From NCBI GenBank assembly GCA_022419385.1, contig JAJUBI010000004.1, forward strand, positions 4,259,286 to 4,323,285: 64,000 bases of DNA, in the 5' to 3' direction. Made by a program: the position numbers and the translations under genes. Numbering within the stretch: the first letter of the stretch is position 1; each line of letters begins with the position of its first letter. The notes beneath the pieces are model-generated. The model saw only the letters and a list, made by a program, of their open reading frames with translations, searched no databases and had not been told where the DNA came from. The DNA comes from Paraconiothyrium sp. Pb-2020. Lineage: Eukaryota > Ascomycota > Dothideomycetes > Pleosporales > Didymosphaeriaceae. Below, in pieces: positions 23,793 through 33,161 of the stretch.

Positions 23793-24073
23793 CTGAAGCT
23801 CTCAAATGAAAGGACGTAGCGTAGATGTTTAACCATCAGAACAGGGACAGTATTTGACCTACACGAGTGGAACATGAGTCTGTAGGTGGTAAGGGTGCGA
23901 TACTTTAGTGATCAAGTGCACGAGGCGATTGCAGTAGTAGAATTATTGTCGCCAGGTAAGCAGGTGCGCTAAGCCAGAAGTGAAGCATACCTTCTTATTT
24001 GGCCGGACCCCTCATTGTCAGCCCCCTCACACAACCGAAACTATCGCTCAACACTCTAATCGCTATCGCAGCC
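23793..24073. promoter_or_regulatory. Short divergent intergenic region between the C2H2-like and DUF7580-type genes
   Basis: The two genes start 281 bp apart and point away from each other. The gap is too short for two independent large promoters, so shared control is likely. No named site was recognised. Confidence 0.45.
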
Positions 24074-25891
24074 ATGTCTGGCTTTGAAGTGGCGGGAGTC
24101 GCTCTGGGGGCAATACCAATTATCCTGGAAGCTATCAAAGGGTACCGAGACACCTACAACTACATACAAAGCTTCAAGCATGCTAAAAAGCAGCTTAACA
24201 TCATAGTGGCCAAGTTCAAAGTGTGTCGACTGAACTTTCTCAACGAGTGTCAACTGCTGCTTGACCTAATAACTTTCGACTCTCAGTTAACCAGAGAGAT
24301 GATCTCAAACCCACAACATCACTTGTGGCGAAAAGACACAATTCAGCGAGAGATGTGCAACTTGTTAAAGGACAACATGGATGCGTGCTCCACCATTATC
24401 AGCGACACGCGATCTGTAATCACGGAATTTTTAGCTAAACTCTCCAAATTACGAACAACTTCTGGAAGCTCCAGCAAAAGCAGTCTGCAGCGTGCGCGCA
24501 GCTCTGCGACATTTATGATAGAGAAGCGTGGTCTCGAACGCGACATTGAATTGCTGCGCCAAAGGAATGCAGACATGCATTTGCTGAGAGAACAAATCAC
24601 ATCTCTGAGGCCTAGATCGGGAGCTGTACGTGGACGTGCTATAAGCGCCGAATCACTGACAGTGGTCAAAAACTTTACACAAATACAGTTGGCATGTCGA
24701 CTGCTGCATGAAACGCTTAAGAGCTCGTGGTCTTGTTTGGACCAAACGCATCTTCGACACTACGCAAAACTCAGTATCGACGCAGTTTGCGAATTCGAAA
24801 CTAAACCGTCTGCCGTCAATTTGGACATCGCCATCTCATGCGAGACTGCTTTACAAGCTCGAAATAACGATGCAACCATTTGGCTCTTTGTACAATCTGA
24901 GAGCAGTACAGTGGATCCTGGAGTTTCTGCCGACCCACTCGGAGACCTCGTACAATCACTCTGCCTTGACGAATCTCAAGCATCATCATTGAAGTCTACC
25001 ATACACGAATCTACGTCAAAGATCTCCACGACTCCTTCAACTGCCTCGGGCACAAAGACTGCGGTACAAGAAGTGGATATTCGCACAGTGGCTTGCATGT
25101 GCTCGCATTTTCAGAGGCAAATACACGCTGCTAAAGCGACAAAGCAGCATCCACAGTGTCTTGGTTTCTTGAAATCGCAACACGACGCTCGACACGTCTT
25201 TTACATCCCAAACAGATCAAGGCCGGTCACCGCCATGGCCAACGCGCTCGAAAACGTAACGAATCTCATCAAGCTGATTGACAATACCCAAAAGGCGTCG
25301 CTCGATCTCGTTCTCCAGTACAGTCTGGCTTTAAAGATCGCTACCAGTGTCTTGCAATTCCACAGCACCCCCTGGCTCCCATTTGCCTGGGAATTGCAGG
25401 ACATTTCTATATTCGGCTCGAAACTGAATGACGACACCCTGAAAACGCTTCATCTGAGTAGTCGATTCGCGCCGCCAGGGAGAGATTCAGGGCAAGCACA
25501 AACCCAGATCCAACCTGCCACGCTTACTGTCAGCTCTGCGGGATCGCCTAGTGACATTTCTCCCGTGGATCAATTCTGCAAGCGCCTTTGTCCGAGTATA
25601 TACAACGAAACCTTATTCAGCCTAGGCATTGCTCTACTAGAAATTGCGCACTGGCAATCGTTTCGTAGCCTGACGCGACATGACCCAGACGAGTATCATG
25701 CCGCAAACCGACTCGTTCGTGGACCCGCCCCCCTGGGCCCAAGATATAGAAAGATCGTGGAACGATGCATCCGATGCGATTTCGAGGCTGGTAGTGAGAA
25801 TCTGGAAGATGCAAGCTTGCAGTACGCGGTTTGGTCGAAAGCAGTCTACCCTCTAGAATCACTGATCCGGGATACCAGCCAGGTGGTATGA
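24074..25891 (+). CDS. DUF7580-type fungal protein (605 aa, intronless)
   Basis: The ORF opens at 23999, but I prefer the Met at 24074 (MSGFEVAGVALGAIPIILEA). This is the typical start of the family, with a short hydrophobic N-terminal helix that resembles the start of HeLo-like and other fungal STAND-associated domains. A helical region with coiled-coil character follows (residues ~30-200, QRNADMHLLREQITSLRP). The second half contains the conserved block near DLVLQYSLALKIATSVLQFHSTPWLPF and a C-terminal segment, YNETLFSLGIALLEIAHWQS...YRKIVERCIRCDF, that looks like a degenerate kinase-like C-lobe. This architecture is common in lineage-specific fungal genes suspected in non-self recognition. 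No catalytic residues are evident. Family call from memory of its conserved blocks. Confidence 0.7.
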   Translation: MSGFEVAGVALGAIPIILEAIKGYRDTYNYIQSFKHAKKQLNIIVAKFKVCRLNFLNECQLLLDLITFDSQLTREMISNPQHHLWRKDTIQREMCNLLKDNMDACSTIISDTRSVITEFLAKLSKLRTTSGSSSKSSLQRARSSATFMIEKRGLERDIELLRQRNADMHLLREQITSLRPRSGAVRGRAISAESLTVVKNFTQIQLACRLLHETLKSSWSCLDQTHLRHYAKLSIDAVCEFETKPSAVNLDIAISCETALQARNNDATIWLFVQSESSTVDPGVSADPLGDLVQSLCLDESQASSLKSTIHESTSKISTTPSTASGTKTAVQEVDIRTVACMCSHFQRQIHAAKATKQHPQCLGFLKSQHDARHVFYIPNRSRPVTAMANALENVTNLIKLIDNTQKASLDLVLQYSLALKIATSVLQFHSTPWLPFAWELQDISIFGSKLNDDTLKTLHLSSRFAPPGRDSGQAQTQIQPATLTVSSAGSPSDISPVDQFCKRLCPSIYNETLFSLGIALLEIAHWQSFRSLTRHDPDEYHAANRLVRGPAPLGPRYRKIVERCIRCDFEAGSENLEDASLQYAVWSKAVYPLESLIRDTSQVV

Positions 25892-26328
25892 ATATCGCTG
25901 GGCAAGTCCACCATGACGCCTCTCTGCACAGATTAAGACGGGAACAATCCTGGGTACATAGTCGATCCACGACGAAGCCTGCTACAATCCAACAGTCATA
26001 AGGAACAGCAATTTACACTCCCACAATGTTTCACGTCGAAACTTATGCTTCACACGGACTTGCTACTTGCAATCGGCCCAGCTGCTCATCGTGAACAAAT
26101 CCACCTGGTGGCATATCCAGACCCCCTAAGCTTAGATCAAATGACGGCTGACTCTCGAATTGCATGTCCTCCTGTGCCTCCGGGAAAGTCAACCAGAATT
26201 CCTTCGGCGCGACGGGGAGACACCACTTTTTGACAGACGAACACCCACATTCTAGAAACATAACATGGCTAGCACCATAATCAACAATTAGTTATTCATA
26301 ACTTCATGTTCTAGTGACATATATACCT
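25892..26328. other. Intergenic region right of the DUF7580-type gene
   Basis: 437 bp. A minus-strand ORF at 26043-26261 (72 codons) has no recognisable motif. Probably 3' flanks of two convergent genes. Confidence 0.4.
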
Positions 26329-26916
26329 TCACTCCACTCTCATTGACACCTCGTTGCTCGAAAATTGCCTGCCGTGGAATGGAGAATCGGCGTAGGCTTC
26401 CAGGTCACTCGTCTTCAAGTCACCACCGTACTTGTCCCATACGCCGAAGAATTTTCCTGACACCGACACCTTGTACGTGGCGGGTTTTTTCTCAGGCAAC
26501 CATGGCTTGTTCATGACGACCTCGTGTGCCTCCTCGGTCCCTGGCGCAACTGTCACCAGATCCTCTTCGCTGGGTGGCATCAACCGATTCACTTTAAGAC
26601 CATCCGTAGGGATCTCTTTTCCAGTCTCTTCATCAACGAGCTTGAAAAGGCCAAGGTTGGCAGCTTGTGGATCCAATGGTGTGTTCCATTTCAGGAGTGT
26701 GAAAGGCGAGGAAGGGTTGTTGTTTTTGAGCGTAATCAGTAGTGAAGGGGGATTTCTTGATATTTGTGAGAGCTTGAATTCGAGTCCTGGGACTCCTTCT
26801 TCAGCAGTGTTGTTGCTAGTCATGCTGAAGATTGATGAAGAGGAGCCGTTGAAGTAGAAGATAGCGCCGAGGAGGGTGACCGCAGAAACGGCGACCAGAG
26901 CGGTTCGTCCGTTCAT
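26329..26916 (-). CDS. Membrane-anchored deuterolysin-propeptide-like protein (195 aa)
   Basis: Single exon, ATG at 26916. Residues 5-24 form a hydrophobic segment (ALVAVSAVTLLGAIFYFNGS), either an uncleaved signal anchor or a signal peptide. Residues ~42-190 follow the pattern of the propeptide of M35 deuterolysins: LEFKLSQISRNPP...ITLKN, then TLLKWNTPLDP, then DGLKVNRLMPPSEEDLVTVAPG, then KVSVSGKF and SNEVSMRV. No peptidase domain follows. It lies 1.5 kb from, and divergent to, a true deuterolysin gene. A role as a protease inhibitor or chaperone is an inference; related stand-alone proteins occur in other filamentous ascomycetes with unknown function. Confidence 0.7.
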   Translation of the reverse strand: MNGRTALVAVSAVTLLGAIFYFNGSSSSIFSMTSNNTAEEGVPGLEFKLSQISRNPPSLLITLKNNNPSSPFTLLKWNTPLDPQAANLGLFKLVDEETGKEIPTDGLKVNRLMPPSEEDLVTVAPGTEEAHEVVMNKPWLPEKKPATYKVSVSGKFFGVWDKYGGDLKTSDLEAYADSPFHGRQFSSNEVSMRVE

Positions 26917-28413
26917 TGAGAAATGCGAAGTGGATTCGTGAGTGGACTGCAGTCAAGCTTTGGTGGGACGGCGCGTATCAAAGATCTGCCGTTGCGGGGA
27001 TCGCTAGGCTGCGAGAGGCAGGAGGGTCAGATTGAATGATCGAGAAGTCAGGGTTGAGTATCAAAGCAAACGTTAATTGACCTGGCGGTTAGCTATGAGC
27101 AATGTCTTTGTAGACCATGACGTTGAAACCTGTGGGTAGAAAACAGCTGCCTAGCGAGGACACTGGGCCGCATTGTGCACAGGGGTGCTTTTTGCCTCAT
27201 TGCCATCGACCATCACAGGCTGCCAACAGGCTTCATATAAAGGCGTGGCCAATGTGCAGGCGGCAGGTCACGTTGCGCTCGTCTATCGGCGGGAAGAGGG
27301 GTTGAGACCTCAAACGGCTATGTCGATGTGGCGCTAAGGTAGATTAACGCCGAAATGAGCAGGAGACATTCATGCGCCGCCCACGCCATACAAACGAAAC
27401 ACGCCGTCTCATCAAGCAGAGATGTTGTGGCTGACGAACGAACGCGGCCCGCCGAAGTCCCCACACATGTCACTGCCATCTCGCGGGATCTATCTTGGCT
27501 GCGCTACACCCGTCGCTTGCCTCGAAACGGTTGGATTCCCGCGCTCCTCCCGAGGAAACTCTCCGCACTTGCTACGGCCCAGCATCACCTTTGAAGAACA
27601 GTCTCATCAGATGCCGTGTTCTGGACGTTCTCTCATTATAAAACAGTTCCGGGCCGTGAACTGGCAACCGTTATCGACAGGGAAATGTGTTAGTGGAGAC
27701 ACGATCACGGAAAGCTGCATTTTCAACCTTGCCATAATAATTTTGTACAAAACTTATAGCACAGTTCTACAGCCGTTGAAAGCAACTAGTTCTTAGATGG
27801 CTTTGCGTAACGAAGATACGTGCACTTTTCCTTTTAGCATGATATCAAGCTGGTTTTCTTTTGATACCGAACTGACGAGAGCCACCACGGTCGACAAGTC
27901 ACATCCCTGTGAAACACCGGCTGGAAACAGCACGCCTGAGCCTATCAGCGTACGGGAAGCCCTAACATCACCTTCTGCCAGCCGTATTCTGGCACACGTA
28001 ATTTGCTTTCTCAGTGATCGTCGGGCCTCGATGCAGCACAGAGACTGTGGGGAAGTTTTGCGCTGGACAAAATCCTACTACGAACGTTACATCCAGCTCT
28101 TGCTATCCGCCTGGAAACAAGGCATGAAACGCCCCACAGTCTGCTGTCACTTGGAAACACCAAGGTTCATGCTCGCATGCTGCCGCGAAGCCCAGATTGA
28201 CAATGTTCCATAGCTCGGTTCGCCCACTGCACGGGAATCCTGGAGACAGGCCATCATCTGGTCGGTCAGTCCTTTTGGAGGCACAGACGCGGTTCCGTAT
28301 AAAGTCCTGCTTCGTCCTCAGGTAGTGGAAATCCATCCTCTCGTTCATCAGCTTCCACGGCGCCTTCTTTCATTCACATTCGTTTTCTTGTCTTCACTGC
28401 TTCTTCTTCCACC
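26917..28413. other. Long divergent intergenic region
   Basis: 1.5 kb between the propeptide-like gene and the deuterolysin gene. An ORF at 27797-28213 (138 codons) is unremarkable, with no domain and no splice partners. The last ~60 bp before 28414 are CT-rich (TTCATTCACATTCGTTTTC and following), typical of a strong fungal core promoter and leader. Confidence 0.45.
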
Positions 28414-29656
28414 ATGAAGGGTTTCACTCAATTCTCTCTTGCGGCTCTGGCAGCCTCAGTTAGCGCTGTCTCTGTTAACCTCAACAAGCGCGAGTCGCCT
28501 TTGAGCGTTGCACTTTCGAAATCAGGTAACACTGAGGTCAAGGTGGCCGTCACGAACAATGGCGACAAGACGCTCAACCTGCTGAGCAAGGGAACTTTCT
28601 TGGACGAGAGCAATCCCGTTGAAAGGGTCAGCGTTTACTCGAACAGTGGCAGTAAGTACGCCTTTGGACCCTGAGACGCGATTGCAGCTGGGAGTGGGTG
28701 GCTTGATACGAGAGACAGCATGTGCACATCTCCGACCACAGGCACGAGGCTTTTGAACATAGGTCGCCTCAACCCTAGTGATTCCAGGCTCATTTAGACG
28801 GGACTTCGATTGGAGAGTTGTACTTACAATTGTACTAGGCACTAAGGTCCCATTTGAGGGTATCAAGATCCGTCTGCTCACAAGCGGATTGAGTTCCGAC
28901 GACTTCCTCTCCATCGGAGCTGGTGGGACGAAGGAGGTCACCGTCGAGACCGCCGCTCTCCACACCCTGAACGAAGGCGGTGACTTGACGTCTTCGCTAA
29001 GGGTCTCTGCCCTACGCGAGGCCAACTCTACCGAGCTCGCCGGAAACCTCAATTACGAGTCTAACAAGCTCACCATGAGCGTCGACGGTGCGGTCGCTGC
29101 CACTGTCGCAAAGGCGATCACCAAGCGCACCACCGTTGGTTCCAGCTGCACCGGCACCAAGCTCACCGCCGTTAACACCGCTCTCTCCAACTGCGCGAAA
29201 CAAGCTTCCGCCGCTGCATCTGCGGCGTCCGCAGGCACCAAGCTCGACACGTACTTCAAGTCCACTTCGTCCAGCACCAAGACCGAAGTCCACGACCGCT
29301 TGACGGCAGTTGCAAGCGACTGTGGTAGCACTAGCTCTACTACCTCCACTAACTGCAACGACCCGTACAACGGCTGCTCTTCAAACGTGCTTGCCTACAC
29401 CGTCCCCACGCAGAACTTCATCACTTACTGCGACATCTTCTTCAGCGCACTCCCCGCTGTCGCCAGCACCTGCCACGGACAGGACCAGGCTACCACCGTG
29501 CTCCACGAGGAGACCCACGCCGATGGCGTGTACAGCCCTGGAACCGATGATCTTGGATACGGATTTGCTGCCGCTTCAGCGCTCTCTACCACCGATGCGT
29601 TGAACAACGCTGATTCGTACGCTCTGTATGCGAACGCCATCAACCTCGACTGCTAG
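28414..29656 (+). CDS. Deuterolysin, secreted zinc metalloprotease of family M35 (351 aa, one intron)
   Basis: Exons 28414-28651 and 28839-29656; the intron is 187 bp (GTAAGT...ACTAG) and in phase. Residues 1-18 are a signal peptide (FTQFSLAALAASVSAVS). A propeptide follows (SVALSKSGNTEVKVAVTNNG; GTFLDES; VPFEGIKIRLLTSGLSSDDF), then Lys-Arg near KAITKR as the likely Kex2 site. The mature domain carries the zinc site HEETH at 302-306 and the aspzincin motif GTDDLGYG that supplies the third ligand, Asp. Many Cys support a disulfide-rich secreted enzyme. Deuterolysins cleave basic proteins such as histones and protamine and serve in nutrition or virulence. All expected active-site parts are present. 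Confidence 0.93.
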
Positions 29657-30070
29657 AGGCACATTCGTAGAGGGCTAATGATGATTGTAATGACATTAAA
29701 GTCGCTGCAGAAGTCGCTGAAGAAGTTGCTGCATGCACTGTTTTCTTCAACCCCTCTTCATCTTGTAGATATAAATACCATTTGCACAGCGCTGAAATAC
29801 AAATCATCTGCTTAAGGTATCCGTCCTATCTGCCAATGTGCCTTGTCTCTATTCCTTCTTAAAATGACTATTTTTGGATATTGTTGCCATCCCAAACATC
29901 ACTCGCTTGTTCGTCGCCATGTAGTTGTGTACAGCCAGACCAACCGTCCTGATGACAACCAAAGAAAACAACGCCTTCGAAACTATATAAGCCACGGCTT
30001 TCTTAAGAAAATGGCAAAGTACAAGAGTACAACAGCATACCGTCCCATCTGCTCATTTGTGATCTGCAAA

Positions 30071-30496
30071 ATGGAGCCATCAGCAGGACCTTATCCAGGC
30101 AATGCCCTTGATCGTCACCCTGAGAGTGCCTTCAATCCTCCTCAAGCATCCGCCCCTCGCCATAGCGAATTGAAGTACATCATAACCTTCCACCCCCGCT
30201 GGCACTACGAGGGAGCCGTTGTCACCGTCCAGAGCAGGCCCGGCTGCATCCTCGCAGATTCAGAGGCGGGAGGGACATTTAAAGCAATTGCGGCCAAGAT
30301 CGAGACGGACACAGGTTGGACTGCTCAACAGGACCCCCACACGAGACATGATGGTACAGGTGTGACGAGCGAGATACAATTTTTGATTGAAAGAAATCAT
30401 TCCTTGCATCTCATGGGTAGTCTGAAGATGCAATGTTTTCCGGAACTAGGGAGGGCGGAGGCGTTGGATCTTAACTGGGTGCAGCTGGGGGAGTAG
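30071..30496 (+). CDS. Hypothetical protein (141 aa), uncertain
   Basis: The open frame begins at 29843, but the Met at 30071 (MEPSAGPYPGNALDRHPESA) gives a more sensible start. The part from ~35 to the end is proteinlike: alternating hydrophobic strands (LKYIITFHPRWHYEGAVVTV), then IQFLIERNHSLHLMGSLKM. No known family, no signal peptide, no membrane segment. It could be a genuine small orphan gene or a chance ORF. Confidence 0.35.
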   Translation: MEPSAGPYPGNALDRHPESAFNPPQASAPRHSELKYIITFHPRWHYEGAVVTVQSRPGCILADSEAGGTFKAIAAKIETDTGWTAQQDPHTRHDGTGVTSEIQFLIERNHSLHLMGSLKMQCFPELGRAEALDLNWVQLGE

Positions 30497-30695
30497 CTGT
30501 CGGTTTTGAAGGGTTGATATGTATGGAGGCTTCATCATGTAGGCTTGCAATGTGAGGAGAACCTCGATGTTTGAACATGATAGCCCGTACCCATAACCTT
30601 TTACTGTCCGCAAACAGATTTCGTCTCTAAAAAATCCGCTGTTGAGTGATCGGTTTTACGGCCATTGATATCATGATTCCCTGCTCCTGAAGTCT

Positions 30696-31924
30696 TTACG
30701 CATGCTCCCTTCGTCCCCGCTGCTCAATCCCCACGCCGCGCACAAATGAGCTAGTCGCCCAGAAACCGCCACTAAAGTCCAAATCGTACCAATAATTCAC
30801 AGCGCAGCACAGCCCTTCGTCATTACAGCTTTGGCCCCTTTATGATACCACAGCGCCGGCAAATATAGCATATCACCCTCGTCAAGCGTCACCCTCAGCG
30901 GCTGCGAGTATCTTGAGAACGGCGTCGTATGTTCCTCAGGTCTGTCCGGATCCCACGTTGCAAAGGGCACATACTGCCCCTCCTCTCCTGCCTCCGCTCC
31001 ATCGATCTTCACAAGCATATCCTCTTGTTTATGCATACTTGACTCCGGTGGCCCATTGTGTGCATAAGTTGCAGCCAGAACTGCCTTTTCATTTACACAC
31101 GGCGCCTCGACTGGCGGCAATAGCACAAAATGCTTCTTGCCGAGCACTTGTACGTACACGTTTTCGTAGTTATCTTTGTGTAGCGCAGTCGTGCTCGCGC
31201 TATTGCCGAGCCAGAAGTTTATAGCGTCGGGTTCTTGGTCGAGGGCTATGCGGGCCCAGGGTATGCTCGCTGGTACGTCCTTGAATAGCGTTGCATACTC
31301 GCCTCTGAGATTGTCGTTCTGCGTCTGCAAATAATACGTCGAAGCATTCCATGTGTCGTCACATTCCTGAGCGCGGATGTTTGACTGCGCGGTGGAAAAC
31401 GAAAGAGTAGTATCGAAGGGCTTTACGAAGAGGGCACGGGAGTCTGGGAGGTGCAGGATGGAGTCTGCGTTGCCGTGGGGTGTGATTGCAACGTTAACGG
31501 TTGAGGAGCCCATGACGTTTTCAAGGTAGGCGGCATTCCATTTCTTGTGGGAAGCCCAGGAGGAAGCGGCCTTCCGGACGACGAAGGGGCGGTTGCGAGC
31601 GACATAGCGCATGAAATCGAGGGGCGACGGTTCCTCGTGGAGCTCATCGATTGTGGTGTGATTTAGGTCGTGGTATGTGGTAATCAGGTCTGCTGAATAT
31701 TAGTAAAGTGCCCATAGTAGATGGATACAAGAGTGCATAGTGTGCGTGAGGAAATGGAAGCACCTCTTACAGCATCGTGGAGAGTCCCTTGGCCTTCAAA
31801 GCCAATTGGAGCAGGCCTATGGTACAGAGTCAGCGAGATAATAGATATGAGATTGACTGGATATGATCTACCTTGCATTGGCCTGCTCCGGGCTTCTCAG
31901 CCCAAATATCTCGGGATCTGCCAT
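30696..31924 (-). CDS. JMJD7-like JmjC-domain oxygenase with a frame break before its last ~35 residues
   Basis: Exons: 31924-31872, 31816-31764, 31689-30797 as read (332 aa); both introns are GT-AG and in phase. The protein resembles JMJD7: DLITTYHDLNHTTIDELHEE, SPLDFMRYVARNRPFVVRKA, WTs in the jelly-roll strands, and iron-binding HKD in TTALHKDNYENVYVQVLGKKHF, with the distal His expected in LPALWYHK. Immediately after WYHK the frame goes astray and stops at 30797. In the next frame the expected ending (CCAVNYWYDLDF, GGFWATSSFV) runs on to a stop at 30696-30698. One base appears missing in AAAGGGGCCAAAG, about 30830-30843. JMJD7 is a lysyl hydroxylase of DRG GTPases in animals; the fungal substrate is not established. 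Confidence 0.83.
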
Positions 31925-32064
31925 GTTTGTGTATCAGTGTTGATGCGGGGGATGTCTTGCGAAATACAATCTTCGCGGAGTTAAGGAACTTGGCGCTCCG
32001 AGCTCAAGCTCGATCCCCCGTCTCTCACCATCAATTGACCGCAGCAACAATCGAAAGCTACACA
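31925..32064. promoter_or_regulatory. Very short divergent promoter, JMJD7-like gene / IMP1
   Basis: Only 140 bp separate the start codons of the two genes, so they must share control DNA or overlap in their leaders. No named motif recognised. Confidence 0.5.
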
Positions 32065-32802
32065 ATGCCACCCCCACGGATACGACCGCCCTCCGCGTTT
32101 CTTTTCCGCCCGAAGACCCCTCGCCCTCGCGCGACCTTCTTCGTCCAACGAACATTCCCCCAGCGACCACATAACCTCACCACGCTCCTCTCACGCCTCC
32201 GCCTCCACCACTCCAGCGCCCTACCAACCCCACTCCGCACAACAATATCGTACCTCAAATCGACCGCCAAATTCTTCCTCGCATTCCACATCTTCACGAC
32301 ATATATCGGCATGATAGGCCCCACTCATGGCATCTCCATGGTCCCTACAATCCCACACTCGTACATCTCCACCCCCTACATCCTAGTCTCACACCTCCAC
32401 CGCCGCGGTCGAAATATCGGCGTCGGCGATGTCGTAACCTATGTATCGCCCGAGAAAACCTCGACCATAGGATGCAAGCGCGTCGCCGGCATGCCGGGTG
32501 ATTTCGTGTCTGTCATAAGCTCCGGGAGGGGAAACGAGGATCTAGAGAAGAGTGATGAAGAGGGCGACTGGGCGAACGTAAAGGAGGAGGTTGTGCGTGT
32601 GCCGGAGGGGCATTGTTGGCTCGCGGGTGATAATCTGGAGTGGAGTAGGGATAGTAGGATATATGGGGCTGTGCCGTTAAATCTGGTGAGGGGGAAGGTG
32701 TTGGCAGTTGTGTGGCCGCCGAGTGCTTGGAAGGTCTTGGGTGGGGAAGAGGGGTTGAGGGATGCGCATGATGTGGAGTATGAACCTGTTGTTGCACGGT
32801 GA
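32065..32802 (+). CDS. IMP1: Mitochondrial inner membrane protease subunit 1 (245 aa, signal peptidase I family)
   Basis: Start chosen at ATG 32065, since the open frame upstream has no family resemblance. Residues 1-60 are Arg/Pro-rich without acids, as expected for mitochondrial import. A hydrophobic segment (FFLAFHIFTTYIGMIG) precedes the catalytic Ser91 in GISMVPT. Lys138 in CKRVAGMPGD is the general base. The C-terminal signature PEGHCWLAGDNLEWSRDSRIYG follows. Imp1 cleaves intermembrane-space sorting signals (for example of cytochrome b2 and Cox2) in the IMP complex. The residue before the catalytic Ser is Ile where related enzymes usually have Pro or Glu, an unusual but not disabling change. 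Imp2 is the alternative, but the loop HLHRRGRNIGVGDVV favours Imp1. Confidence 0.87.
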   Translation: MPPPRIRPPSAFLFRPKTPRPRATFFVQRTFPQRPHNLTTLLSRLRLHHSSALPTPLRTTISYLKSTAKFFLAFHIFTTYIGMIGPTHGISMVPTIPHSYISTPYILVSHLHRRGRNIGVGDVVTYVSPEKTSTIGCKRVAGMPGDFVSVISSGRGNEDLEKSDEEGDWANVKEEVVRVPEGHCWLAGDNLEWSRDSRIYGAVPLNLVRGKVLAVVWPPSAWKVLGGEEGLRDAHDVEYEPVVAR

Positions 32803-33161
32803 GGCCGGTAGAGGGAAAAGACAATACGGGATTCAATGCGCATTTCGAGGCTGCTGTGACGCGGCGATGATGTGTACTTGTAAGATAAGGACCAAGAGAA
32901 TTTGCAAAAGTAGCAGATGCAAAGCAGACGGGACATAAGCTATCTGTGTGGCCGCGAAGCAAAGGGTCGATTGCGGACTGTGGGAAATGTGTAAGATCCT
33001 ACTGTGTAGTATAATGGCAACTCTAGAAGCATTTTGTAGATTTCCAGCGCCGGGCTCGCGGAACTCTATATTCAGAGACAAAACTCTATTATTGAAACCA
33101 AGAATTATGGGTATATCGTCTTGGACAAAGGAAAACCTACACTGACATTCAAATACCACGT
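32803..33161. other. Convergent 3' flank, IMP1 / IRS4
   Basis: 359 bp between two convergent genes. Nothing beyond AT-rich untranslated sequence is visible. Confidence 0.5.
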
